From Rhodospirillaceae bacterium CCH5-H10 (GTDB lineage Bacteria; Pseudomonadota; Alphaproteobacteria; Reyranellales; Reyranellaceae), in NCBI GenBank assembly GCA_001557035.1, contig LSKJ01000484.1:1-16970 (forward strand): a DNA stretch of 16,970 nucleotides, read 5' to 3'. How positions within the stretch are numbered: the first letter of the stretch is position 1; the number at the start of each line of letters is the position of its first letter. The translations under genes and the position numbers were made by a program. Below the pieces are notes generated by a model. The model searched no databases and had not been told where the DNA came from. It worked only from the letters and a program-made list of their open reading frames with translations. This document shows, one piece after another, positions 1 to 9,369 of this stretch.

Positions 1-1230
1 GTTGATCGCCGTGAACGCCTTCACCACCGGCTCGCGCGCTGGAAGTCGGGCAAGCCCCTCTCGCCCATCGACGGCATGCCGCTCGCCATCAAGGACCTGC
101 TCGAAACGAAGGACATGCCGACCCAGATGGGCTGCGAGGCCTTCAAGGGCAACTTCCCCAAGCGCGACAATGCCGCCGTCTGGGCGCTGCGCCAGGCGGG
201 CGCGGTCATCCTTGCCAAGGCTGTGACGGCCGAGCTGGGCGGCTCGCATCCCGGCGCCACGACCAATCCGTTCGATGCGACGCGCACGCCGGGTGGCTCC
301 TCTTCCGGTTCGGCGGCGGCCGTCGGCGCCAACATGGTGCCGGCCGCCATCGGCACGCAGGTCGGCGGCTCGATCATCCGCCCCGCCGCCTATTGTGGGA
401 ACTACGCGCTGAAGCCGACACAGGGCGGCATCAATCGCGGCGAGCGCCAGGCAACCAGCCAGAGCACGCACGGGCCGCACGCCAATTCACTGCAGGACAT
501 GTGGCAGGTCGCGATCGAGATCGCCCGGCGCGCCGGCGGCGATCGCGGCGAGGTCGGCCTGATGGGTCCCTCGACACTACCCGCCGCCGTGAAGCCCAAT
601 CGCCTCGTCGTGCTGGAGACCGAGGGCTGGGTCGAGGTCGACGACGCGACCAAGGCCGCCTTCGACGGCGTGCTCAAGCAGCTGCGCGACGCCGGTGTCG
701 AGCTGATTCGCCGCAAGGATCATCCCTGGGTCGAGGCGCTGGAACAGTCGATCGCCAACGGCCGCAACGTCTGCGGTGGCGTCACAGGCTGGGAAAATCG
801 CTGGGGACAGCGCGGCATCGTCGACAACAATCCGGCCGGCGTCAGCGAGCGTGCCAAGGCGACGCTTGCGAAGGCCGAGACGATGTCGCTCGACGATTAT
901 CGCATGGCGCTGCTGGCTCGCGAGAACGCCCAGCGCATGCACGCGACCATGGCGCCGCTCGCAGACGCCGCGATCACGCTCGCCTGCCCCGGCCCCGCGC
1001 CGGTCTGGTCCGGAGACGTGCCCGGCCAGCCACTGGCGCCGCGTCCGACCGGTGACTTCGTGTTCAATGCTCCCAGCTCGATGCTGTTCGCGCCGGTCGT
1101 CACCCTGCCGCTGATGAGCGTCGGCGGCCTGCCGGTTGGCCTGCAGCTGATGGGCCAGCAGCACGAGGACGCCCGCATGACCGGCCTCGCGCGCTGGTTC
1201 GACGAGACCCTGACGCGGGTCTCGGCCTGA
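1..1230 (+). CDS. Amidase-signature family hydrolase, 5'-truncated and possibly frameshifted
   Basis: The frame is open from base 1 to TGA at 1228-1230, so the gene starts outside the window. It shows the complete Ser-cisSer-Lys triad of the amidase signature family. The Lys is in MPLAIKD (codon 31, bases 91-93), the cis-Ser is in GGSSSGS (codon 100), and the nucleophile Ser is in GTQVGGSIIRPAAYCG (codon 124). The 24-residue spacing of the two serines matches that known for fatty acid amide hydrolase. The GGSIIRPA variant is common in amidases acting on small amides; the substrate cannot be read from sequence. The typical N-terminal 'NAF' segment appears in a different frame (see findings), so the gene may be disrupted, or its first codons in this frame may not be native. 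The ATG at 76 lies inside the conserved core and is an unlikely start. It is convergent with the Bug receptor, with 3 bases between stops. The family call is sure; integrity is not. Confidence 0.85.
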   Translation, partial: VDRRERLHHRLARWKSGKPLSPIDGMPLAIKDLLETKDMPTQMGCEAFKGNFPKRDNAAVWALRQAGAVILAKAVTAELGGSHPGATTNPFDATRTPGGSSSGSAAAVGANMVPAAIGTQVGGSIIRPAAYCGNYALKPTQGGINRGERQATSQSTHGPHANSLQDMWQVAIEIARRAGGDRGEVGLMGPSTLPAAVKPNRLVVLETEGWVEVDDATKAAFDGVLKQLRDAGVELIRRKDHPWVEALEQSIANGRNVCGGVTGWENRWGQRGIVDNNPAGVSERAKATLAKAETMSLDDYRMALLARENAQRMHATMAPLADAAITLACPGPAPVWSGDVPGQPLAPRPTGDFVFNAPSSMLFAPVVTLPLMSVGGLPVGLQLMGQQHEDARMTGLARWFDETLTRVSA

Positions 1231-1233
1231 TCG

Positions 1234-2238
1234 CTACACCGGCTGGATACCGAGCGCGACGATGCGCGGGATGAGCGTCTTCTTCAGACGCTCGTAGTCC
1301 GCCATGACTTCCTCGTGGGGCATCGGCTTCTCCACGAGGGCGAAGCTGTCCATCATCTTCTTGCCGGGCTCGGAATCGGCGGCCGCGACCCAGAGGTCCG
1401 ACATCCGCTTCACGACGTCCTTCGGGGTCGCCGCCGGCGCGGCGAGCGCCAGCCAGCCCGACACGGTGAAGGCGTCCTCCATGAAGCCCTGCTCCTGCGA
1501 GGTCGCCACGTCGGGAAACACGCGCGCGCGCACCTTCGACGGCGCGGCGATGCCACGAACATCGCCCTTCACGATCAGCGCGTTCATCGCCTGCGGGCTG
1601 CCCATGGCGGCCTGAAGCTGGCCCGCCCCCATGTCCTGCCACATCGGCGCCTCGCCCTTGTAGGTGACGACCTCCATGGTGAGCCCGTACTTCTCGTTCA
1701 GCGTCTGCGCGAAGATGTGTGCCGAGGAGCCCAGCGCCCACGAGCCGAAGTTGACCTTGTTCTTCTTGGCGTATTCGATGAACGACTTCAGGTCCTTGAC
1801 CTCGGCCGGCAGCGACTTGTGGACGACGACCGGCAGCACGCCCGAGGAGGTACCCGAGACGACGGTGAAGTCCTTGTCCGGGTCGAAGCCCAGAGTCTTG
1901 AACATCACCCGGTTCTGGATGAGCGTGCTCGAGACCGAATGCAGGAAGGTATAGCCATCGGCCGGTGCACGGGCGACCAGCGCCGCGCCGATGTTGCCAC
2001 TGGCGCCGGGCTTGTTGTCGACGATCACCTGCTGGCCCGTGGCCTGGCTGACGGACTGGCCGAAGGCACGGGCGATGCCGTCGGTGAGACCGCCGGCCGG
2101 AAAGTTGACGACGATGGTGATCGGCTTGTTCGGCCACGCAGCCCCCTGCGCGCGCACGATCGACGGCGCGGCGAGGATCAGGCCGGCGCTTGCACCGGCG
2201 CGCAGGATGCCGCGACGGGTGGTGATTACTTTGGTCAT
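1234..2238 (-). CDS. Bug/TctC-family tripartite tricarboxylate-type periplasmic solute receptor
   Basis: This 334-residue protein has the usual length and layout of Bug receptors. These are periplasmic binding proteins for carboxylates and similar anions, classically paired with TctA/TctB membrane proteins. The N-terminus MTKVITTRRGILRAGASAG is a Tat-like signal (twin Arg 8-9, hydrophobic stretch to about residue 27) with a plausible cleavage after VRA (residue 30). The mature part begins AAWPNKPITIVVNFPAGG, followed by VIVDNKPGASGNIGA; both are family hallmarks lining the ligand pocket. I chose ATG 2236-2238 because GGGAGG (2249-2254, minus strand) lies 10 bases upstream. An in-frame ATG at 2280 would put 14 hydrophilic residues before the signal. 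No TctA/TctB genes lie nearby, as is normal for the many orphan Bug receptors in proteobacteria. The ligand is unknown; the neighbouring amidase suggests an amide or its carboxylate product, which is only inference. Confidence 0.9.
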   Translation of the reverse strand: MTKVITTRRGILRAGASAGLILAAPSIVRAQGAAWPNKPITIVVNFPAGGLTDGIARAFGQSVSQATGQQVIVDNKPGASGNIGAALVARAPADGYTFLHSVSSTLIQNRVMFKTLGFDPDKDFTVVSGTSSGVLPVVVHKSLPAEVKDLKSFIEYAKKNKVNFGSWALGSSAHIFAQTLNEKYGLTMEVVTYKGEAPMWQDMGAGQLQAAMGSPQAMNALIVKGDVRGIAAPSKVRARVFPDVATSQEQGFMEDAFTVSGWLALAAPAATPKDVVKRMSDLWVAAADSEPGKKMMDSFALVEKPMPHEEVMADYERLKKTLIPRIVALGIQPV

Positions 2239-2248
2239 TGGCTCAAGG

Positions 2249-2254
2249 CCTCCC
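2249..2254 (-). promoter_or_regulatory. Ribosome binding site of the Bug receptor gene
   Basis: GGGAGG on the minus strand, 10 bases before ATG 2238. It decides this start over the upstream in-frame ATG at 2280. Confidence 0.6.
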
Positions 2255-2380
2255 AGTTTCGTTTTTGTGCGGCGATGCATAGCGGCTGACTTTGTCAGGA
2301 GCTAGGCTGTGTATCTGCACCTATCTCCGCACGGCGAAACGCGAGGCCGCTGGGCGGGGCAGGCAGAGATTGCTAAGACC

Positions 2381-2397
2381 ACCCGTCCGAAACGGGT
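2381..2397. promoter_or_regulatory. Short inverted repeat in the leader of the beta-oxidation genes (possible operator)
   Basis: ACCCGT (2381-2386) and ACGGGT (2392-2397) form a perfect 6-base inverted repeat around a 5-base centre. It ends 7 bases before the ribosome binding site of the fused beta-oxidation gene. It lies in the 179-base divergent spacer (2239-2417), which must also hold the promoters of both flanking genes; I could not assign convincing -35/-10 boxes. It could be a repressor operator (fatty-acid regulators use palindromic sites) or a weak hairpin. At this size chance occurrence is possible. Confidence 0.25.
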
Positions 2398-2404
2398 CTC
2401 ACCA

Positions 2405-2410
2405 GGGAAG
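2405..2410 (+). promoter_or_regulatory. Ribosome binding site of the fused hydratase/dehydrogenase gene
   Basis: GGGAAG, 7 bases upstream of ATG 2418. It supports that start over a longer in-frame extension back to 2292, which would add 42 residues with no family resemblance. Confidence 0.5.
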
Positions 2411-2417
2411 AACGTCC

Positions 2418-4511
<2,094 letters not shown>

Positions 4512-4520
4512 TCCAACAAC

Positions 4521-4646
4521 CCTCCCCCGTCAGCGGGGGAGGTGGCTCGCGCGCAGCGCGAGACGGAGGGGTCAGGGGCCGCACGACCGCTGCCTCTGAC
4601 CCCTCCGCCCCGCTTCGCGTGGCACCTCCCCATTTGAATGGGGAGG
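4521..4646. repeat. Composite palindromic intergenic repeat (three nested hairpins)
   Basis: This 126-base element almost fills the gap between the hydratase/dehydrogenase and thiolase genes. The left hairpin is CCTCCCCCG / CGGGGGAGG (4521-4529 and 4534-4542, loop TCAG). The right hairpin is CCTCCCCATT / AATGGGGAGG (4625-4634 and 4637-4646). The central stem is GGAGGGGTCAGGGGC (4565-4579) with GCCTCTGACCCCTCC (4592-4606), pairing at 14 of 15 positions around a 12-base loop. The whole left half (4521-4579) is roughly the reverse complement of the right half (4592-4646). It has the look of dispersed REP/MITE-like elements in alphaproteobacterial genomes. It has no T-run after the stems, so it is not a classic terminator, but transcripts would fold strongly and could be processed or stabilised here. 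Confidence 0.85.
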
Positions 4647-4675
4647 AACCAAAAAAGAGAGAGAGGAAGTTTCAA

Positions 4676-5866
<1,191 letters not shown>

Positions 5867-5892
5867 GCCACTGCTGACGATTCGAGAAGCGA

Positions 5893-5927
5893 GCCTCCTC
5901 CGCCCCGGCGGAGGGGGCTTTTTCTTT
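5893..5927 (+). terminator. Rho-independent terminator after the thiolase gene
   Basis: GCCTCCTCCGCC (5893-5904) pairs with GGCGGAGGGGGC (5907-5918), with one G-T wobble; the innermost pair must open to make a loop. A T-rich tract follows (TTTTTCTTT, 5919-5927). The T-run exists only on the plus strand, so this terminates the beta-oxidation transcript. The convergent metal-transporter gene ends just beyond it at 5931. Confidence 0.85.
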
Positions 5928-5930
5928 GCG

Positions 5931-6725
5931 TCAGCCCAGCATGACGTCGAGGAACATCATCACCACAAGCCCGACCATGAGGCCGACCGTGCCGTGGTTC
6001 TCGAAGCCGCGGCGATGGGTCTCCGGAATGATCTCGTCGCTGATGACGAAGATCATCGCGCCGCCGGCATAGGCGAGCCCCCAGGGCAGCAGCGACTGCG
6101 CGATGGTGACGGCGCCGGCCCCCAGCAGCCCGCCGACCGGTTCCACCAGTCCCGTCAGCAGCGCGACCAGGAATGCCTGCCCCTTGCTGTAGTTCAAGGT
6201 GAGCAGAGCGACCGCCACGGCCAGCCCCTCCGGCATGTTCTGCAAGCCGATGCCGATCGCCAGCGCTATCGCCTTCCCGAGATCGTCGCCCCCGAAGCCG
6301 ACGCCGACCGCCAGCCCCTCGGGAAAGTTGTGCAGGGTGATCGCGATGACGAACAGCCAGATGCGCCGGAAGCGCGGCGCGTCCGGCCCCTGGCGACCCA
6401 TGATGAAATGCTCGTGCGGCAGGGTGCGGTGAACCAGCCACAGGCTGGCGGCGCCGAGCAGGATGCCGGCGATCACAAGCGTGACGGCGCCCAGCTTTGT
6501 CGCCCCCTGCTCCTGCGCCACGTCGATGCCGGGAATGATCAGCGAGAAGAACGAGGCCGCGAGCATCACGCCGGCGGCGAAGCCCAGCATGACGTCCTGC
6601 GCCTGCTCCGACATCTTCCGGATCACCAGGATCGGAATCGCTCCGATCGCGGTGGCGAGGCCGGCACACAGGCTGGCCAGTGCTCCGGCAAGGACGGGCG
6701 AGGCCGATGCGAACGAGGAAAACAT
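5931..6725 (-). CDS. ZIP-family divalent metal transporter (GufA/ZupT-like)
   Basis: This 264-residue inner-membrane protein has about eight hydrophobic segments and the two signature helices of ZIP importers. One is LHNFPEGLAVGVGFGG (His132, Asn133, Glu136) in TM4. The other is LQNMPEGLAVA (Gln162, Asn163, Glu166) in TM5. A Glu in TM6 (VEPVGG, Glu195) and a Met in TM2 (Met54) complete the likely metal-site residues. Having Gln rather than His at the start of the TM5 motif is what I recall for the GufA/BbZIP branch. The loop between TM3 and TM4 carries HRTLPHEHF, a short His-rich cytoplasmic stretch typical of the family. It probably takes up Zn2+ or related divalent ions. ATG 6725 has GAGGGAG (6731-6737, minus strand) 5 bases upstream. 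It is downstream of the FMN dehydrogenase on the same strand with an 85-base gap; no functional link is evident. Confidence 0.92.
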   Translation of the reverse strand: MFSSFASASPVLAGALASLCAGLATAIGAIPILVIRKMSEQAQDVMLGFAAGVMLAASFFSLIIPGIDVAQEQGATKLGAVTLVIAGILLGAASLWLVHRTLPHEHFIMGRQGPDAPRFRRIWLFVIAITLHNFPEGLAVGVGFGGDDLGKAIALAIGIGLQNMPEGLAVAVALLTLNYSKGQAFLVALLTGLVEPVGGLLGAGAVTIAQSLLPWGLAYAGGAMIFVISDEIIPETHRRGFENHGTVGLMVGLVVMMFLDVMLG

Positions 6726-6810
6726 GCCAACTCCCTCACCAGAACAGACAATGGCCTGGCGAGAGAGCGGGACCCCGCGCCGAAGCGCGATGAAGCGACT
6801 ATAGCTTAGA

Positions 6811-7980
6811 TCAGCGCCGGTTGCGGCGCAGATCCTCCTCGTCCTTCCACATCATGAATTGCGGGCCGAGATCGGAGATCTTGGTCGCGCCGATCTGCGC
6901 CATGCTGATGTCGACCTCGCGCCGGAAGATCTGCAGCGCCTTGGCCGCGCCCGGAATGCCGCCCGCCGTCACGCCGTACAGGGTCGGCCGGCCGACGAAC
7001 ACGAACTTGGCACCCATGCAGAGCGCAATGATGGCGTCGAGGCCACGGCGCACGCCGCCGTCGAACATCACCGTCATCTTGTCGCCGACCGCGTCGCGGA
7101 TCGCCGGCAGCACCTCGAGCGGCGATGGCGCCAGGTCGAGCTGACGCGCACCGTGATTGGAGACCATGACGCCGTCGACACCCAGCGCGTGCGCCCGGAT
7201 CGCGTCGTCGGGATGCATGATGCCCTTCAGGACGAAGTTGCCCTTCCACAGCTCGCGGAAGCGCTCGACGTGCTTCCACGTCATCGGCGCACGATTCTGG
7301 TAGGCGACCAGGTCCGCCACCTTGTCGGCCGTGGCGTCCGGGCCGGCATACTTCGCCCAGTTGTCGAAATACGGCGTGCCGTGCTTCAGCCACTGCATCA
7401 TCCAGGCCGGATGCAGCAGCGCCTCGAACTTGGTCTTCCACGTGAGCTTCAGCGGGCGCGCCCAGCCGTTGCGCGTGTTGCGCTCGCGGTTGGAGCCTTC
7501 CGGTACGTCGACGGTGAAGACCAGCGTCCGGAGGCCGGCATCGGCGGAGCGCTTGATGAGGTCTTCCGAGACGGCCTGGTCCTTGGCGGAATAGAGCTGG
7601 TACCAGCCATGATCGGGTGCCAGCTTGCCGAGATCCTCGATCGAGCCGGTGCTGGAGCCCGACATGATGAACGGCACGTTGGCGTCGCGCGCGGCCTCGG
7701 CCAGCATCAGGTCGGCACCGTGGCGGAACAGGCCGGCGAGCCCCGTGGGGGCGATGCCGATGGGGCTGGAATAGGTCCGGCCGAACAGGGTCGTGGACTG
7801 GTCGCGCACCGAGACGTCGACCAGGTAGCGCGGCACGATGCGCGCCTTGCGGAAGGCCTGCTCGTTGGTGACGAGACCGACTTCGTCGTCGGTGCCACCC
7901 TCGATGAAGTCGTAGGCGATCTTGGGCAGCCGCTTCTTGGCGAGCTTGCGCAGGTCCTCGATATTGACGACGTCTTCCAT
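6811..7980 (-). CDS. FMN-dependent alpha-hydroxy-acid dehydrogenase (L-lactate/mandelate dehydrogenase or glycolate oxidase type)
   Basis: This 389-residue TIM-barrel flavoenzyme oxidises an L-2-hydroxy acid to the 2-keto acid. The family active-site signature SNHGARQ is at 274-280, with His276 as the catalytic base and Arg279 binding the carboxylate. Lys252 (VLKGI) is the FMN-stabilising lysine. WYQLY (126-130) and TVDVP (156-160) supply the conserved Tyr and Asp. FDGGVRRGLD and GAKFVFVGRP bind the FMN phosphate. The N-terminus NIEDLRKLAKKRLPKIAYDF is typical, and no membrane-insertion segment is obvious. ATG 7978-7980 has GGGAG 9 bases upstream. The actual substrate (lactate, glycolate, mandelate or another hydroxy acid) cannot be assigned. 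It is divergent from the GNAT gene across a 74-base spacer that must carry promoters for both. Confidence 0.93.
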   Translation of the reverse strand: MEDVVNIEDLRKLAKKRLPKIAYDFIEGGTDDEVGLVTNEQAFRKARIVPRYLVDVSVRDQSTTLFGRTYSSPIGIAPTGLAGLFRHGADLMLAEAARDANVPFIMSGSSTGSIEDLGKLAPDHGWYQLYSAKDQAVSEDLIKRSADAGLRTLVFTVDVPEGSNRERNTRNGWARPLKLTWKTKFEALLHPAWMMQWLKHGTPYFDNWAKYAGPDATADKVADLVAYQNRAPMTWKHVERFRELWKGNFVLKGIMHPDDAIRAHALGVDGVMVSNHGARQLDLAPSPLEVLPAIRDAVGDKMTVMFDGGVRRGLDAIIALCMGAKFVFVGRPTLYGVTAGGIPGAAKALQIFRREVDISMAQIGATKISDLGPQFMMWKDEEDLRRNRR

Positions 7981-8054
7981 TGATCATGACTCCCGCTTGA
8001 CGCCAATTTTGCCGTTCTTTGAAGGCGCGGGCCAGCGATGTTAGACGGGCGTCC

Positions 8055-8498
8055 ATGCAAATCAGGCACGCAAAACCGGACGACGACGCCCAGCTCGCCC
8101 TCCTCCTGGAGGAGCACGAGCACCATTACGGCAACCCCGTCGCCCGAGGTGCAGGTGAGGCCGGCGCCGCCTTCCTCACCGCCGCCCCGCCTGGCGGTAC
8201 GATGTGCCTGGTCGCGGAGCGGGACGGGATGCTCCTCGGCTTCGCCATCCTCAATCCGTACTTCCCCGGCCCGAACCTCAGCCACGGGCTGTTCCTCAAG
8301 GAACTCTATGTCGGTGGCTCCGCACGTTCTGCGGGAGTAGGCGAGAGACTGATCGAAGGCATCCGGGCGCTGGCCCGCGAGCGCGGCGACACGAGGGTGA
8401 TCTGGACAACCGGGGAGGGAAATTCCGGCTCGCAGCGCTTCTACGACCGTCTTGGCATGCGGCGAGAGAAAAAGGTCTATTACGTGATGGACCCTTGA
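8055..8498 (+). CDS. GNAT-family N-acetyltransferase
   Basis: This 147-residue cytoplasmic protein has the GNAT fold. The N-terminus MQIRHAKPDDDAQLALLLEE (beta1-alpha1) is typical. The central strand MCLVAERDGMLLGFAIL leads to motif A, LKELYVGGSARSAGVGERL (81-99), in which RSAGVG is the acetyl-CoA pyrophosphate loop. The C-terminal NSGSQRFYDRLGM (123-135) is motif B with the usual Asn and Tyr. It transfers acetyl from acetyl-CoA to an amine, and the acceptor is unknown. I start it at ATG 8055 because the family's N-terminus begins there; no clear ribosome binding site precedes it, and an in-frame TTG at 8019 is the alternative. It heads four plus-strand genes spaced 31 to 42 bases apart. Confidence 0.85.
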   Translation: MQIRHAKPDDDAQLALLLEEHEHHYGNPVARGAGEAGAAFLTAAPPGGTMCLVAERDGMLLGFAILNPYFPGPNLSHGLFLKELYVGGSARSAGVGERLIEGIRALARERGDTRVIWTTGEGNSGSQRFYDRLGMRREKKVYYVMDP

Positions 8499-8540
8499 GT
8501 TAGCGTTGCCGGAAGAACGAAACGAAAGGGAGGCTGCGGC

Positions 8541-9338
8541 ATGGAGTTGACCGACCAGCAGATCGAGCAATTCGATCGCGACGGGTTCCTCGTCTTCCCC
8601 GACCTGTTCGACCGCAACGAAGTGGCCGTCCTCCGTCGCGAAGTCGCCCGGCTCTCCGGCGTCGAAAGCGAGGAGGTCGTCCGCGAGCATACCGGCGGCG
8701 TCCGCACCATCTTCCGGGTCCACGAGAACGACGGACCGACCCGCTCGAAGCCCTTCCACGCGCTGGTCCGCACGCCGCGCCTGCTGCGGCCGGTGCAGCA
8801 GGTGCTGAAGGACGACGGCGTCTACGTCTATCACACCAAGATCAACACCAAGCCGGCCATCGAGGGCACGGTCTGGCAATGGCATCAGGATTACGGCTCC
8901 TGGATGCGCGACGGATGCCGGAAGCCCGACATGGCGACCTTCAACCTGATGATGACCGACACGACGGAGATGGGCGGCGCGCTTTATCTCATTCCGGGCA
9001 GCCACAAGATCGGCCGCATCGAGCCGGTCTACGACGAATCGACGTCGTACAAATTCTGGGCAATGCCGAAGCAGCGCATGATCGAGATCCTGAAGAGCTC
9101 GCCCGAGCCCGTCGCCGTCACCGGCCGCGCCGGTACCTGCGTGCTGTTCCATTGCAACGTGCTGCACGCCTCCGGCCACAACCTCTCGGCCGACGACCGC
9201 TGGCACATCTACGTCTCGTGCAACACCGTCGCCAACAGGCCGGCGCTCGGCGACAATCCGCGACCCGATTGGGTCGTGTCGCGCAACTGGCATCCCCTGC
9301 CCCTCGAGGCGGACGACGGGGTCCTGAAGGCGGCGTGA
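8541..9338 (+). CDS. Phytanoyl-CoA dioxygenase (PhyH) family Fe(II)/2-oxoglutarate oxygenase
   Basis: This 265-residue non-haem iron dioxygenase hydroxylates a substrate at the expense of 2-oxoglutarate and O2. The iron triad is visible as His115-x-Asp117 in WQWHQDYGSW and a distal His209 in FHCNVLHASGHN; Arg220 (DDRWHIYVSCN) is placed to bind the 2-oxoglutarate carboxylate. LYLIPGSHK (148-156) is the PhyH strand-turn motif. The WHQDYGSW and GSHK blocks resemble the ectoine hydroxylase (EctD) branch. The EctD-specific flanks differ and no ectoine synthesis genes are present, so it should not be called EctD. GGGAGG (8528-8533) lies 7 bases before ATG 8541. It sits between the acetyltransferase and a membrane acyltransferase, so a role in tailoring a small metabolite or surface component is possible. 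The substrate is unknown. Confidence 0.9.
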   Translation: MELTDQQIEQFDRDGFLVFPDLFDRNEVAVLRREVARLSGVESEEVVREHTGGVRTIFRVHENDGPTRSKPFHALVRTPRLLRPVQQVLKDDGVYVYHTKINTKPAIEGTVWQWHQDYGSWMRDGCRKPDMATFNLMMTDTTEMGGALYLIPGSHKIGRIEPVYDESTSYKFWAMPKQRMIEILKSSPEPVAVTGRAGTCVLFHCNVLHASGHNLSADDRWHIYVSCNTVANRPALGDNPRPDWVVSRNWHPLPLEADDGVLKAA

Positions 9339-9355
9339 TCTCGAAGTCACGCCCC

Positions 9356-9360
9356 AGGAA
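9356..9360 (+). promoter_or_regulatory. Ribosome binding site deciding a TTG start
   Basis: AGGAA, 9 bases before TTG 9370, which begins the acyltransferase at its typical N-terminus. No ATG lies upstream in that frame after the preceding stop. Confidence 0.45.
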
Positions 9361-9369
9361 CGCCTCTCG

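Noticed and set aside
2292..2317. A TTGTCA / TATCTG promoter-like pair upstream of the beta-oxidation genes
   Set aside because: The spacing is only 14 bases and the -10 match is poor; no better pair was found, so no promoter is claimed.
2292..2417. In-frame N-terminal extension of the hydratase/dehydrogenase
   Set aside because: The 42 extra residues resemble nothing in the family, whereas ATG 2418 has a ribosome site and starts at the expected crotonase N-terminus.
4521..4646. Intrinsic terminator between the hydratase/dehydrogenase and thiolase
   Set aside because: The hairpins are strong but no T-run follows any of them; the purine-rich stretch after the last stem is the thiolase ribosome-site region.
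7142..7162. Ala in place of the second Gly in the active-site SNHGARQ of the FMN dehydrogenase
   Set aside because: Ala or Gly is accepted at this position in the family signature, so it is not an anomaly.
8541..9338. Naming the dioxygenase ectD
   Set aside because: Only the general iron-site blocks match, and there is no ectoine pathway context.
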